From Serinus canaria (taxonomy: Eukaryota; Chordata; Aves; Passeriformes; Fringillidae): DNA of 64,000 nucleotides. The position numbers and the translations under genes were made by a program. This document shows positions 1 through 12,831 of the stretch, piece by piece (position 1 is the stretch's first letter; every line of letters begins with the position of its first letter). The notes under the pieces were generated by a model. It ran no database searches and was not told where the DNA came from. It saw only the letters and a list, made by a program, of their open reading frames with translations. The stretch is taken from NCBI RefSeq assembly GCF_022539315.1, contig NC_066313.1, positions 28,247,059 through 28,311,058 of the forward strand, written 5' to 3'.

Positions 1-3000
1 ACAAAAAAACCACCAACAAACAAACAGATCACTCTACAAAGACATTCATCACAGGGATTACTAAATATAGAACTATGTAAATTGCCAAGCCCAGTAAACT
101 GCAGCAAGGCAGTATTACATTACCATGAATCAAAACTACAAGAGAAGCAAGTCCTAAATGTCTTTTGTGTTTCTTATCAGTAGTTAGATGTAAGCAGGTG
201 TTGTGTGGCTGGAAGCCTGTAGGCTCACAGGCTCTGGAAGGCACCTTTGTTCCACAACCCCGGCTGCAGGGTCAGCAAAGACCAGCACTCCTCACTTGGC
301 TGGAACGGGCAGAGCTGTCATAAACTGTCAGATGGTTCATTTTTTAGAGCCATGTAAAGTGTCCCTCAGTAATCTGATCATATGTTGTGTTCTTAGAATA
401 ACTCCCGCTGAGGTCTGCCATGGTCACCAGAACCTGCCAACAGTTGTGACTCCTCTGTCGAAACCGCGCATTGGGTTTCACGGAGCTCCAGCCAACATTC
501 CAACCGTGGCACAGCACCTCTATCCTCCATGGAGCCTTCCCCTGGGAAGCATGGCACCAAAGAAAAAAAAAAGCAGTCAAGAGATACTGCCTTATGTTCT
601 TTACCTCCCATTCTGAACAGATACATTTCCAAGGGCAGCAATTTGCCTCCCATTCCGTCTTACACTAAATTGCAAAATTTCGCACTGAGTAGTTATGCAG
701 GAAGGAATTGCTAAGAAAAGTGAATAAGGAGGCTTTTGGATTCTCCATTTTACACCTGTGCATCTTTGAATACAACTGCAGAGAAGTGTCTTCCTGTAAG
801 GAAAAGGGATAATCAAAGGGAATTCCCATCACCATAGAGAGCATTTTCCAGTCCTACCTCAAAGCTTCATGCTGACTTTCTGTTAGTAAAGGTATATTAA
901 TTTTTCTGCCTCTTGTAAGCAGTATCTCTTTAACACTTACACTGCCTCACACACCTGTTGCCAAGGAAAGTGAGGTCAAAGAATTCAGTGATCAAAATCC
1001 TTCCAGTGGGAAATGGCATGGAAGTGTCATGTTTCATGGAAATGGCATGTTTCTTGCAGATTCAGTATCTTTCTGCACCCAAAGCAAACACAACTACCTA
1101 TAAGTAGTTCTATAGGAGAAGCAACTATCCAGCTGTATCCAGTGAAAAGTTTTTCAAAGCAAGGTCAAGAAAGCCATCTCAACTCTCATTTCAATCTTCT
1201 TGTGTCACTTACTGATATCTCCTGGGACATGACTACCACCTTGAACTTATTTAATTAACTGCTGGTCACAATCAGCATAAACATAATGAACTGAGTGCAT
1301 CAGACAAATAAATCTAGACAAAAGAGGGAAGGTAAGGACACCTCATCTGTCCACCAAATGTCAGTGTTTCTCTATGCATACAAAGCAAAACTGACTGCCA
1401 ACCAAGTCTTACCAGACAGACACTTTTTAGACAAAAGTAGTGTGGTTGGCATGACCATACAGGACCAACGGCCACTGGGGTCTTCCCCATCCATAGCTCC
1501 CTGCGCAGCTTTACTTCCCATCTCTCATTCCACTGCTTCCTCCTCCCAGCTATGCTAAATGTCTTCCTGGACATCAGCTGTTCCAGAAATAGGGCTACAT
1601 GTGTCAGAAACCACATTTTTGTCTTTTTTATGGTTATCGAGATGCACAGACATCCAACTTTTACTAATATAATAAAGTTTTAATGCTACCTTTATTAAGA
1701 CTTACTTTTCATCATAAACCATGTTTTTTCACCAGAGCCTTGGTGAGAAGATTTTGTTTGGTTCCTCTACTCAGGAGGCAGTATTGGAACTTAATACACC
1801 TCTATGACCATCACAGAGTGATCATTTCCCATCACCATGGAAAACCATATTGCATTTATGGCACTGACCCATCCTATGAAGACATCTTTGACCCCACCAG
1901 AGCAGAACTTCAATAGTCAGGTTGGAGTTCCCATAGCAGAGTTACACACACCAATGTGTTTTATATTCAGCTGGAAGAAGAAAAATTCCTCACTCTGATC
2001 ATTTATTTGCTGCTTGAATTTGCTCAGGATGAAACTTCCACACAACAATTCTCTCTCTAAGCTCATGCACTCCCTACAATAAGGGGATTTTGAGATAAAG
2101 AATCAAAGAAGGATAGGCCAGTATTTCTGAAAAACACCGTAACAGCCAAAGCCTGAAAACACAACCTTGAAGTGATTAACACCATCACAGTCAGCTCTTC
2201 CCCAAAATACCAGTTTTCATCATTTGACTGTGCAAGTTCTGAGCTCCTTCCTCTTCTGAAATGACAAATTCAAAGCTTTATTTGCTGGGCAGAATGCACC
2301 AGTCAAGCCCCTCACATGGCAGTCGGGTGATTCATCTGTCCGAGCTCATAAAACTCAGTTGTCTCATTTACTAACTGGTCTAAACACTGAAGCCCTCTCT
2401 TGTGTAAAAGGTCTCCTGCTGGAAAGGTGTTTACCCCTTTCCTTTGCCACTGCACAGCCTCAATTCACAACCAGAAACCCAAACAGTGCTAGCACCATTT
2501 AGAAACTGCTGTTTCTTGATGGCCAGTTTAAGATGCTTCACACAAGGTATATCTGGGGGATAATAATTACAGACCCTGCAGTTCTGGGGAAGCCTCTTAC
2601 TGGTTCCAAACAAGTACTGGAGATAAATGAAAAGTCAGTCACCATGGGGGTAGTCACAACAAAGGGAAGAGGTTTTCCTCTCCTTAGCTCATCATTCCTC
2701 CTCCTGCAACATTCCATCAACTCCTGTGTGTAGCTGTACCAACTAAATTGATGGGAAAAGGGGAGGGGGGACAGGGGAGGAAAGACTGACATGCACCACT
2801 CTAATTACCAATAACGAAAAAAATAAAACTCCCCATCCTCATATGGATTTTGTTGGTTTTGATTTGTTTTTCCCCCCCATGAGACTATTTTTAAATGGAT
2901 TGGTGAACTAGTTCATTTTGTGGTCACATTAACCACGGCAGTGGCACAGCCAAGAGAACAGAGGAAGAATCGGTGCAGAACTTCTTAAACCAGTTTTGCC

Positions 3001-6000
3001 ACCGGAGAAACCATAGCCTGGAACTGTACTCCACCTAACCCTCACACACAAACAGGCTGGTAAGAAAATGGGCAAGGCACTTCCTGTGCTTGCATCATTT
3101 GTCTAAAGGCTAAACAGCGTTAAACTGCCTTCTAATTACTGCCCCAAGGGCATGTGGAGTTATTCCTTGTAAAGGTGAGCATTTTCTAAGGTACAACAAT
3201 ATACACGGGCAGAAGTCCCTCCCTTCAGCCTAATGGGAAGCTCCAGGCAATGCAGCTCTTCACCACACCTCCGTCTTCAGTGGTGCTTTTCAGTGCATAA
3301 ATTAAGCGTCCTCATCAGCTGTGTTTTCCCACATTATCGCCTCAGGCCACAGAAATGTAAGTTAATCCATCCAATAAGCACTCTTCCATACACACGGTAA
3401 GGGCTGCAAAAGGAGCAAAGCTGGGACTTGTTCTGGCACTTCCCAGGGTTAAGACTGATAAGAATCCTACAGAAAGTGGTTAGATTCAGTTTGGCTGGGA
3501 AATCCCACAATTACCCCAAAGCAGCTGCATATAGTAACATGAGTCCTTCATATGCCAGGGAGCGTATCAGGTAACACCTGAAAGAGCCAATAACAATCCT
3601 ACATGGAAAGGCACGTCAAACCAACAGATTTCAGTCTCTTGGGACGCCTGAGAATGACCTTATTGAGGCACTAAGACACTTCCAAGTTCTACATTACAGA
3701 CCTGGACATCTGCTAATTTTTCCTGTTCTTCCTTAGATCAATAAATGTCTGCTCATTTTGGTATCTTCTAATAACTGTGGGGCATCTGAAAGCAATTCTC
3801 AGTGATGTTGTCTTAAGGGACAGCAAAAACTTAAGCCTTTCTACTGATTTTGTGGTCAGCTGCTCCTGCCAGCACCAAGAGTACAGAGTTTCTGGCAGAT
3901 TTCTGCCCCAAGTGCTAATCTTGTGCATGTTCCCAGATGACAGGCTGGTCATGCCTGGTCAAGCCCAGATGAGTGCTGATCAAGCACTCAAAGCTTCAGG
4001 TACAACAGAAATTAGAGCTAAAAGGAGTCTGTGAGAGCTGCAAGACCAGCACAGACCATGCAGTTCTTAGGGCAGCTGCTCTGGTCTGGCTCAGTCCTGT
4101 GAGGAGTCATGACTGCTTCACTTGGCATCTAAGACTTACACCAGGATCCAGTCCCAGCCAAACGACTGAGAATTACACAGCAGCCTCAAGGAGAGCAAAG
4201 GAACCCAGAGACTGTTCTTGCATTAAATGGATACTGCTTTCTTAAGTGGAATGCTGCCACCCCTCAGCTTCAGTTCATAGCATCATGATTTGCAGTGCAT
4301 CCATTGCTTGTGATCACTTTAAGCCATTAAGCTATAGAATCAGCAGAAACAAATGCCTGGACAGTCCTGAAAAATGTGGTTGCCTTTCCCCTTCCCTGCC
4401 TCTCACCAGACTGTACCATGGGTGAGTTCAACTCTAATCTGGCACAAATCTGTCCTGCTCATTTTGCCAACCTAGTTTGCTATCAGTTCAGCAATCTAAC
4501 ATGTATCCACAAGGAGTCTACTAGAAACTGAAATTGCCTAAAGAACAGGAGCACAAAACTAGAAGCAGAGCAGGGGAGCAAGGAAACAAGAGTGGCAACT
4601 CCCTCTTTTCTTCTACTGTGATCTGTAAGGCCATCTCACCATTTCTGAAGGAAATATACTCTTGGTCTCAACACAACAGCTCTACACCATCTCAACATTA
4701 TCAAGAACAGTTGTTAAAGATGTCACACTCTGTAACAGGTGTAAAGAGAAGGTGAACAGAAAAACCTAGTAGAACCACAGGTTAAATAATTACACAGTCA
4801 CCCAGGGACTGGTCTGGGTAATAGGTGAATTCTGCCAAGATCATGAAAATTCCTTACAATGGCTTGTGATATTCCCTCTTCCTTCCCACCCTGCTCTCTT
4901 CCTTCTAAAACCAGCACAATTCTGTTCCAGATTCTCTAAGTTCCTGTTCCCTGACTGAGTTTACAGTGTAAATCTGATAGATAACTGGGCAACCATGATT
5001 CCAGGCAGGAGAGCAGGAACATGGGGACGCCAAAACTACTTAAGCTGCAGAGGTACCTAAACATGCACATGGATCCAGAAGGGAATTTGCACAAATCTAT
5101 GTGCTTCAGCTACCTTCTATATGAAAACTTCTATATCTAGATTTGTCAAATCACTTTCCCACAACTTTAGCCATAAAGGATCAGACTAAAAATTAACATC
5201 ACAAGCACAGCTGGCTTTGCCTCTGGGCCCAGGAGCAGATGAAATTATTTTTGAAGGTCTTTCCCAGCACCGTTTTCTATCACTCTACAACCAAAGCCAA
5301 TGATGCTGTGTTTATATGCAGGAGCACTCCTAATCCCCAGTCAGGGTTGAAAGCAGCACTGAACTGAGTGCCCCATGTGCTGTGTGTTTCCCTGCAACAC
5401 TGCCATGCTTAGAAACCTGCCTGAGTCTGCAGCACTTGCAGTCAGCAGCTTGGGCACTGCTGTTGGGTTACCCCAGCAAGCATTGGTCACACTCCTTGCA
5501 CTCCTGCCCACAGACTCCTGGAAAAGCATTTGCAACTATTGTACAAATCAAACCCAAGAGGAAAGAGGAGTGGTTCTGAAGGCATTTTACATAAAAGGTG
5601 TCATTTCCCCTTCAAGAAGCCAGAGACAGAGCAAGACTCTGGCTGTTTATGTGCATGGAGTGAGGCTGAGAGCGTGAAGGAGTACCCAGGAGATGGGTCA
5701 CAAGTTCAAGGTGACAGCAACGAGCAGCAGCTGCTGGCTGTGCACCCTTCAGCAGCAGGTGTACCCAGGCCCCAGAGGTTTCAGTCAGCTCTGCCAGGGA
5801 CCAACAGATTTACAAGACCATCTGTCTGGGCACAAACTGCACACAGCCTTCCCAGTTTTGCTGCCCAGATCTTCACCACACACAGACAATACAGGGCTTG
5901 TTATGGATTAGCTAATGAGCAACTGTTTAGACCAATAGACAGCCCGAGCTCTCCTGTGCTCATTATCTGGATCCTACATGAATGAGAATGCTGCTTGTTC

Positions 6001-6834
6001 TTTTGGCTGTAAAACTGCCTTTTTCTGAACAAGCAGCTTCCCTTCACTTCGGGTACTAGAAAATAGAAAGGTAATGTTGTCTCACACTGGTTTTGCTTAA
6101 AGAATGTTTAAGGAATGCCTCTGAAAGAGACTTTAAAGAAAGTTCACCTGGATAGGTTTTTCATACTTGCACTGAAGAAGTACTGTGAGCTCCTTTTTTC
6201 CTAGGCCAGGTGTCCACACAATCTGCATATTGACATTATCAGCTCCCTCTATGTATATGCACACCCTTTCTTCAGAAGTGCTGTCATCCTCCTCTACTCA
6301 ATGTTTGGCTAATTGACAGAAGACAAACTCTGAGAAAGCACTCCTGGAATTTACCTAGAAGTCTGCTCTTTTTGTTCCAGACCTAAGGAAGGGCTCTTGC
6401 GTCAATCACTTAAATAAACATGCTCACATCACAAATCCACAGGTAGTATGAATCACAATACTAACAATTTACAAAAAAATGCAGACATTTACAGGGTAAA
6501 GCCACCTAATGCCCACTGTTCTCCTGTTTCCTGTGTAAAACCACAGCACTTCCCATCTGGAAGCCTCCTCTCACTCACAGATGTACATGCGCACATGCAC
6601 ACACACCAATCTTGGGACTAGTTCTACAAATACAATCCTCATAGTTTGGTCTGATACAATTTTAAAAGCCCCCATCAACAGCACTTCCACTGTAGCCTTT
6701 CAGAGGAGAGAGATCCCTCAGCACTGAGCACCATGTTGTCCTGAAGCCTTTGCTGATATCCATCCTATATTCTCTCTTTCTCCCCCATTAATCCTCGTCA
6801 TGCTCACATGTTCCACATAAAATCCCTCTCCCTC

Positions 6835-7075
6835 CTAAATGTTAACACCCTTCAAATATTTTTAGACTGTTATTATGTGTCCCCCCACCCTCCACCTTTC
6901 AGTCATCACTTAGCCAAGCTATGTATATTTAGCTACTTTAATCTTTCCTCCTAAATCAGTCCCTTCAACCCCCAGAGCTCAATGCTAAGTCTGGTATGCT
7001 TGCTCTTCTCAGAACTCACCCCCTGTTTTTAAGATCTTTCTGGTAATGTGTTTGCAGAAACCTGTCCAGAAGATA
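6835..7075 (-). mobile_element. Degraded ancient CR1 LINE fragment, antisense
   Basis: The stretch has the order of blocks typical of old amniote CR1 copies read in reverse: a TTATTATGTGTCCCCC block, then a CTAAATATATTTAGC-like block, then AACCTTTCCTC-like, then a GCTCTTCTCAGAACTC block and finally ATCTTTCTGGTAATGTG. Many substitutions and small gaps separate it from a consensus. I recognise it by pattern from memory, so the boundaries are rough. Confidence 0.5.
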
Positions 7076-7166
7076 GCTTTACATGCACTGGTTTTAAAGA
7101 GAGAAGAAACCCAAGTCACTGGGCACTATTAACTTTCATTTTCCATGGCTGGGTTTTGTTCCCAGA

Positions 7167-7275
7167 TTTGGTTCATTAATAAGAGTAAGAGCAATAATTA
7201 GTTAATTAATAATAGTAAGTAAGAGAAATAATTAATAATTTGGTTAATTAATAAGAGTAAGTAAGAGCAAATTAG
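7167..7275. repeat. AT-rich imperfect tandem repeat
   Basis: Three imperfect copies of a unit built from TTAATTAATAAGAGTAAGTAAGAG lie side by side, with unit lengths of about 30-45 bp. The sequence is almost all A and T with periodic GAG/GTAAG interruptions. It lies inside the TEAD4 intron and has no coding potential. Confidence 0.7.
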
Positions 7276-10200
7276 CAACTGATAGTGTTAAACCTAATTG
7301 TGAAAGAAGGAAATGGGTTTTAAAATATAAAATAGCACTAAGGCTTTTTAAAACTAAACTTTTCAGAAAAATCAATGGAAATGTGTAGTTATCCAGAAGA
7401 AGAGCAGGAGCAAGACAAAAACGTGCAATGAGGGAAAAGGCTGAAAAATGAAATATAAACAGTCTCTCAGTTAAAAGGCAGGTGAGTGGATACACCTACA
7501 AAACATAAATCTGGCCTACTAAGTTAGAAATCACTTAAACTAGATGAGTTATCTAAAAAAAAAAAAAATTGAAAAAAAACCCAAACCAAGTGCCTTTCTG
7601 ACAATATACCACTACAAATCAACTCTTAGAGAATTAAAAAAAAAAAAGAACCATAAGGGTAATGCAATGTTGCCAGTGAAGTCACTTAAACATGATGAAA
7701 ACTCTGTGGCTGCAGACATATACAATGGGGAAAACTTAGTACTACACAGCTCATGTGGTTTTAAGCCTGACAGATAAATATTGGACTACAAAGCTGCTAA
7801 AAAAATCAAAAGGGACAGGAAAAATTTGTGCCCCTTATTAACCAACAGAATGAAGCCCCCACAAAAGGGGTCACAATAATTTTGATAACATGTAGTACAC
7901 AATAAGATTGCTACCATATTTATGTTCACTACTAAGCATGTCAAGGAAAGATGCCACAGCCAGTACTATTAACTGCAAGAAGATTCCTGGTGGGTTGGTA
8001 TTTCAAAAGTGGCAAATTTCTCAATATTCAAGAAATGCTTGGAATTAATGTAAAAATATTTCTTTTTATGCTTGCATGGAGAAAACACAAGTTAAACTGA
8101 CATACAGCTTAACACAAAGAACCATAAACTTGGCTTACAAAGGAGATGGAAGGAAAAGCATGACAAACCAGCAGAAGTTCAACCCACTGCTCATGTCTCC
8201 AGAAGTCTGGCTTCCTCTAGTTGACAACAAAGAACCAGAGCCACACAAAAGCAAAGTTGAAAGATGACTGAGTGAAACAAAACCTCATTATTAAGCAACT
8301 CCAGAAACATTACACCTACCACCAGAGGGGAGGGCAAAGTCTGCATCCTGACCAATTGTCCACTAATCCAAGTTTTGTCTGTCTTCTATTGTTTAAAATA
8401 TGAGTTTCCTTTTTTCTTCCAAAATCATGGGAAAAAGGGCTACTCTGGAGTTCACTAGGTCATAATAATGGAAGGGATAGGAGCTTCAGAAGTATCTCTC
8501 TGTGGGATATCACAGCTGAAATAGAAATTTTGCAATTACCTGGAACATACAGTTCAGTGTCAACTGAGCACATTCTCAGCATGTTTCAATAGATTTGACT
8601 GAAACATAGGTAAGATGCTAAACTATAATACAGAGGAAAGCATTTGAAGACTCTCACCTTATAAGTTTCCATATTTTAAATAACAATCATGCTCCTCCCT
8701 CCCCTGAAGAAGTGTTTATGAGCCAGGACAGGCAGTGTATATTTTATGCTTCTGTGGATTCATGCCTTTGCTTTTCAGTTCTACTTTTAGTGACTCTTTG
8801 AGGTGGGGAGAACATTAAATGATAACTTATCCCATTGAGATAAAGGCATTATCCTGCAAATTTACCTAATCATTTCAGAATAGGGGTGGGAGGGACCATC
8901 TGTGACCTGGCAGCTTTTAGCATCAGACTGACCTTTCATCCCACCTTAAGTCATGTTGCAAAAGCAAGACTTTGTGGTCCACTGCCTGCTCCAAGTTTTA
9001 ACCAAGTAGTAACATGGCTGACTGTCCTGCTTCTATCACTCAGCCTCTAAGCTTTGGACATCTTTAAGTATTTCCTATCAGCAGTTCACAAACAGATGGC
9101 ACCAGCCTGGGAGATGGATGACTGCCCCCAGCTGTCTGCCCCTCCCTGCTCAGCACAGAAATGGCTGAGCTGTTCGAAAAGCAGCTGCCAAACTACTGAC
9201 TCCTTCAGAACAGCCATCTAACAAACTGCCACCAATTCTGGCCCCTCTTGCAAGAAGGTGCTCCAAGCCAGGTGTTCCTGCAGTGGGAGGGAGCACTGGA
9301 CAGCTAAGATAATCATCAGGTTTTTTCCAAGATCTTACTGTCCCTCTTGTAACGTCAAAAAAGGTATCATTTTGCAAGTTGCTATTTCTTATTTCTCTGC
9401 TCTCAGTAATGTTGGGAGATCTGGTCTATTTAACATCCCCATGAATATCTCACAAAGGTGCTAAGCTTTTTCACTCTACTTTCTCTACATCAGTACTGAA
9501 GATGCCAGGAGACACCCAACACCTAATTCTGTGACAGTTTATTTAGCACAAATGTTACAGGTATGATTTCTCCCATGAAAAAACATTGTTGGAAAACATA
9601 AATGACCGATTTGTAATGCTGTACCCCCGCAGTGCTCTAGCAGGCAGGACTCATAAAATTATTCTGCAAGACCTTAGTGGGACCCGAAGTCACCAGAGCA
9701 GAAAGTGCCCCAGACTCCATGCTTCTAATGTCAACACAACGATTAGGAGAAAGGACAGCATTCCATTTCACACCAGACAGCTGCCTGTGCTTAAGCAGGT
9801 GGTCAGCAAAGCCTGCTGGAAAGGCCAGTGAGGGCTTGCACCCAGAGAGGGCTGTGCCATGAGCTTACTCAGCCAGGATGCTGCCTCCATGCAGAAATGG
9901 AGCATGTCTAGTATGGGAAAAGATAATGAAAGGAAAGGCAGCAAAGGAATCAGGACACAGATTATCAGTGTACAGAGAAGAGCTTGGCTGACTTTGGAGT
10001 GAAGACTGAATCCTGTTCACTCTGCAATCAGCAGGGTGTTGTCTAAAGAGGTGTAAACAAGCCAGCTTTGAAGAGGCATGGCAACCTGAGCATGAGGCCT
10101 GTGTAGAGGTTGAAACACATCTGTACAATTTTAAATGCATTTAAGCAAAACAGCACATATTCTTCATACTGCCTCAGTACACTTCAGCTAAAATCTGCCA

Positions 10201-12544
10201 ACTTTGAACTAACAACAGGTTGCCTCACAAAGATGAAAAGCATATAAATTGCATGTAGAAGAAAATTCTGAGACCTGGAATATCTTGCCCAAAACCACAC
10301 GAGCCACTCCTCAGTGAGAAACAGTGAAATGGTCCCAGTTTTGTCAGGGGAAAGGGGCATATACACCTCACCCTTTGGTCCAGAGAGTTCTGTGCAAGTC
10401 AGTCACAGGGTGGATAAATACCCATCCCTTCCGAGGCAGGGCCAGCTCCACAGCGAGCCTGCCCTGTTCCACAAGCTGGCTTGTGAGCACTGAAGATGAA
10501 ATCAGGGACTATATTTATTCTCCCTGCCCGGTCATATCTTTCTATAGATCCCAGACAGGGCCCCACTTCCTTGGCTTGGATCCTGGAGACGAGTAAGCAA
10601 AGGAGGGCATAAATCAGTGCCTGGGTTCTGTCAGGAGCACACTGAACCAACCATCCACACCAGGAACAGGTGCACTGAAGGCAAGCAGGGACACTGTCCC
10701 ATTTGGACTAGTGGGGGAGGGCTTGCAGAAAAGCTCTCCATTTCTTCTCCCTGAGCCTACCCTAAACTTTTCACCCTGCAAGAGGGTTATTTACCTTCTG
10801 CAGTTCACCAGTCCAGTCAACTAGGTGTGCTCCACTTGACACCAAACTAACTCAAGCCCAGCCAAGTGTCACAGGTTTCTGTTTCCCTTTGTGCTTCACT
10901 TTTGCTCTCATTTCTTTGTCTTTCACTCTCTGCTCTGATACATTCACTCCAAAGCTGAAATACTTCAGGAACCATGCAAAATGTCCAGTAAATTAATGCA
11001 CTCTTAAAACAAAACTGTTATTTTTCACCAGTAATTTAAAAGTCACCCATCATGAAAAGCAGTGCAGACATAGAGTAATAAGAGGCATGTCACTAGCTCG
11101 TGCTTCATAACCATGGGGTGGATTCTCAGGTAAAATTTTCGTCTGGGTAACATTTTAAGCAAGCATCAGTCCCTAAAGGAGCAGTCCTACTTTAACCTTA
11201 GTCATGGTTGCTCATTCCCAGTCTCACCATCCTTTCTCTAAATACCAGCACAAGATGCTGGGCAATATCCAAATTAAAGTTCACATCTTTTCCCCTTTCT
11301 GGCCAAGTTAGTTTTAAACTGGATTAGTTCCCCAGTTGGTTCCATAGCACAACCATAAAAACCTCTGCGTTAGCTCAGAGCAGGAATTGATGTCTGCCTG
11401 AGAATCCTGGCCCCAGATTAGCCTCAGGGTGATCAGCCTTACCCAACTCTGATTGCTCTTCCCAGGTACAATGATGTGTGTACCCAGTAAAACCATCCAC
11501 TGCAGATAAGGCCATGTAAACAGGACCCCACCCACGCTCCCACAGTCAGAGCAATCCATTCCCTTGCTCGGGGAACAATGGCCTGATGGAGGGACAGAAA
11601 CCTGCAGAATGACTTGTGAAGTGCTCCGTAGGAAGCTCCGGGGCATGCACGGAGCATCCCGTGATGGGGCCTGTGAAGACAGGCAGATTCCAATGTATGG
11701 AGGGGGGGAAAGCAAGCACCGACTGGGTAGAAAGGGCTGTCATCCATAAGATCCTTGCTACTCTTTGGAGAAACTGTCCACCTTGGGACTTAAAACCAAA
11801 TACTGGGTATTCGACCTTTGCATTTTAGTCACTGAAGTACCAGGTGGCTTCTTGTAATTCTCAGCAAGAGAATCCAGGTCAGACCAGCTTTTGGTTAACA
11901 AAACCAAAAGAAATCTTAACTGTGGAAAAAGTAAAAAAAACCCAATTCAAAAGCATGTCTGCCATGTATAAAATTGACTTCTGCTTCAGCTGCAAGCCAG
12001 AGCCTCTCTGTACTCAGGGTTGGATATCTAGTTAGCTAGATGAGAAGAATCCACAGGAGAAAGATACTTGTGCCAGGGCCCTGAGAAGGCAAACTACAAT
12101 GAAAAGGAGCACACAGAACTTTCTGCCCTTAACATATGAAAAGTGTAGGTAGTAAAGTCTAGTTGTTTGCACAGCAGCAGAGCCATTCAGGGCTTCATGA
12201 GCTGAGCTTCTGTCCTGCAGCACCAGACATGCAGACCATTACCTGTTCTTACCTCCAGCAAGAGCAGTGAAGACAGCAGCAAGAGATACCATAAAAGATA
12301 GGCTTTGTCACACCATGAAACCATAAGAGATTAGTTCAGTAGCACACTCAGCTCTGAGATCTACCATATGGATAGTCCCCTATCTCTTTCTGCATTGTGA
12401 ATGCCAAAACCATCATGCCGATTTTCCTAAACAGAACTCCAGGCAACCAACAGCACCAGCCTGGGAACACCTGAGAGAAGGGAATTCACTCAGAGCATCA
12501 TCTGGGGCAGGGGGCAGGCTGTCTGGAGCCTTGTGTTGTGAACC

Positions 12545-12571
12545 CTCTCTCTCTCTCTCTCTCTCTCTCTC
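12545..12571. repeat. (CT)13 / (GA)13 microsatellite touching a splice donor
   Basis: A perfect CT dinucleotide run of 13 units lies on the plus strand. On the transcribed minus strand it reads (GA)13 and starts at intron position +6, directly after the donor bases GTAAG of the TEAD4 coding exon. Runs of this length are usually variable between individuals. Confidence 0.95.
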
Positions 12572-12576
12572 CTTAC

Positions 12577-12831
12577 CATACATCTTGCCTTCGTCGGACA
12601 GGATGATCTTGCGGCGGCCGCATGGCGGGTAGATGGCTAGCGCTTCCTGGAAGCTCTGCTCGATGTCCGGGCTCCACACGCCCTCGGCGTCATTGTCGAT
12701 GGGTTTGTCCAAGGCCTCGCTGCCCCCCGAGTCGTTGCTCCCCTCAGGGGAGGTGGGAGAACTCCACTCGTTGGAGGTAATGGTGCCAGCTAGAAACTCC
12801 AAGGTGCCACGCGGAGGAGCAGACTCAGAAC
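12577..12831 (-). CDS. TEAD4: TEAD4 first coding exon (TEA-domain transcription factor, N-terminus)
   Basis: TEAD4 binds M-CAT/GGAATG elements in the nucleus and recruits YAP, TAZ or VGLL co-activators at the end of the Hippo pathway. The exon runs from an acceptor AG at 12833-12832 to a donor GTAAGG beginning at 12576. Coding is 12802 to 12577, 75 codons plus one base (phase 1). Residues 6-22 read [17 protein letters not shown], a signature of TEAD4 rather than TEAD1-3. From about residue 32 comes the first helix of the TEA DNA-binding domain, including [20 protein letters not shown] and ending [14 protein letters not shown]. The remaining TEA helices and the YAP-binding domain lie left of the window. 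No ATG fits; translation most likely starts at the TTG at 12802-12800. Bases 12803-12831 are then 5'UTR, although the frame stays open through them. TEAD4 is preferred over paralogues because of the N-terminal sequence and the TULP3/RHNO1 neighbours. Confidence 0.95.
12800..12802 (-). other. TEAD4: Non-AUG (TTG) start codon of TEAD4
   Basis: On the minus strand the codon sits in the context GGCACC-TTG-G, an ideal Kozak setting apart from the start codon itself. The following codons encode [12 protein letters not shown]. They align with the human protein that begins [13 protein letters not shown], whose first residue is also encoded by TTG as I recall. No in-frame ATG occurs between here and the acceptor, and the proposed upstream first exon contains no ATG on the minus strand. 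Confidence 0.85.

Larger units (their letters stand above)
1..12576 (-). other. TEAD4: TEAD4 intron downstream of the first coding exon (partial)
   Basis: This is the intron that begins at the donor at 12576 and runs left off the window. I searched both strands for the next TEA-domain exon (expected to begin RNELIARYIKLRTGKT) and did not find it, so the intron is longer than 12.5 kb. It holds an old CR1 fragment near 6.8-7.1 kb and an AT-rich tandem array near 7.2 kb. A-rich runs lie at 7554-7568 and 7636-7647. The open frames here have no recognisable protein similarity and no splice-site support. I see nothing else. Confidence 0.8.

Noticed and set aside
12413..12576. Continuation of the TEAD4 frame into Arg-Glu repeats
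   Set aside because: This is translation of the (GA)n microsatellite downstream of a strong splice donor; human TEAD proteins continue with RNELIARYIK instead.
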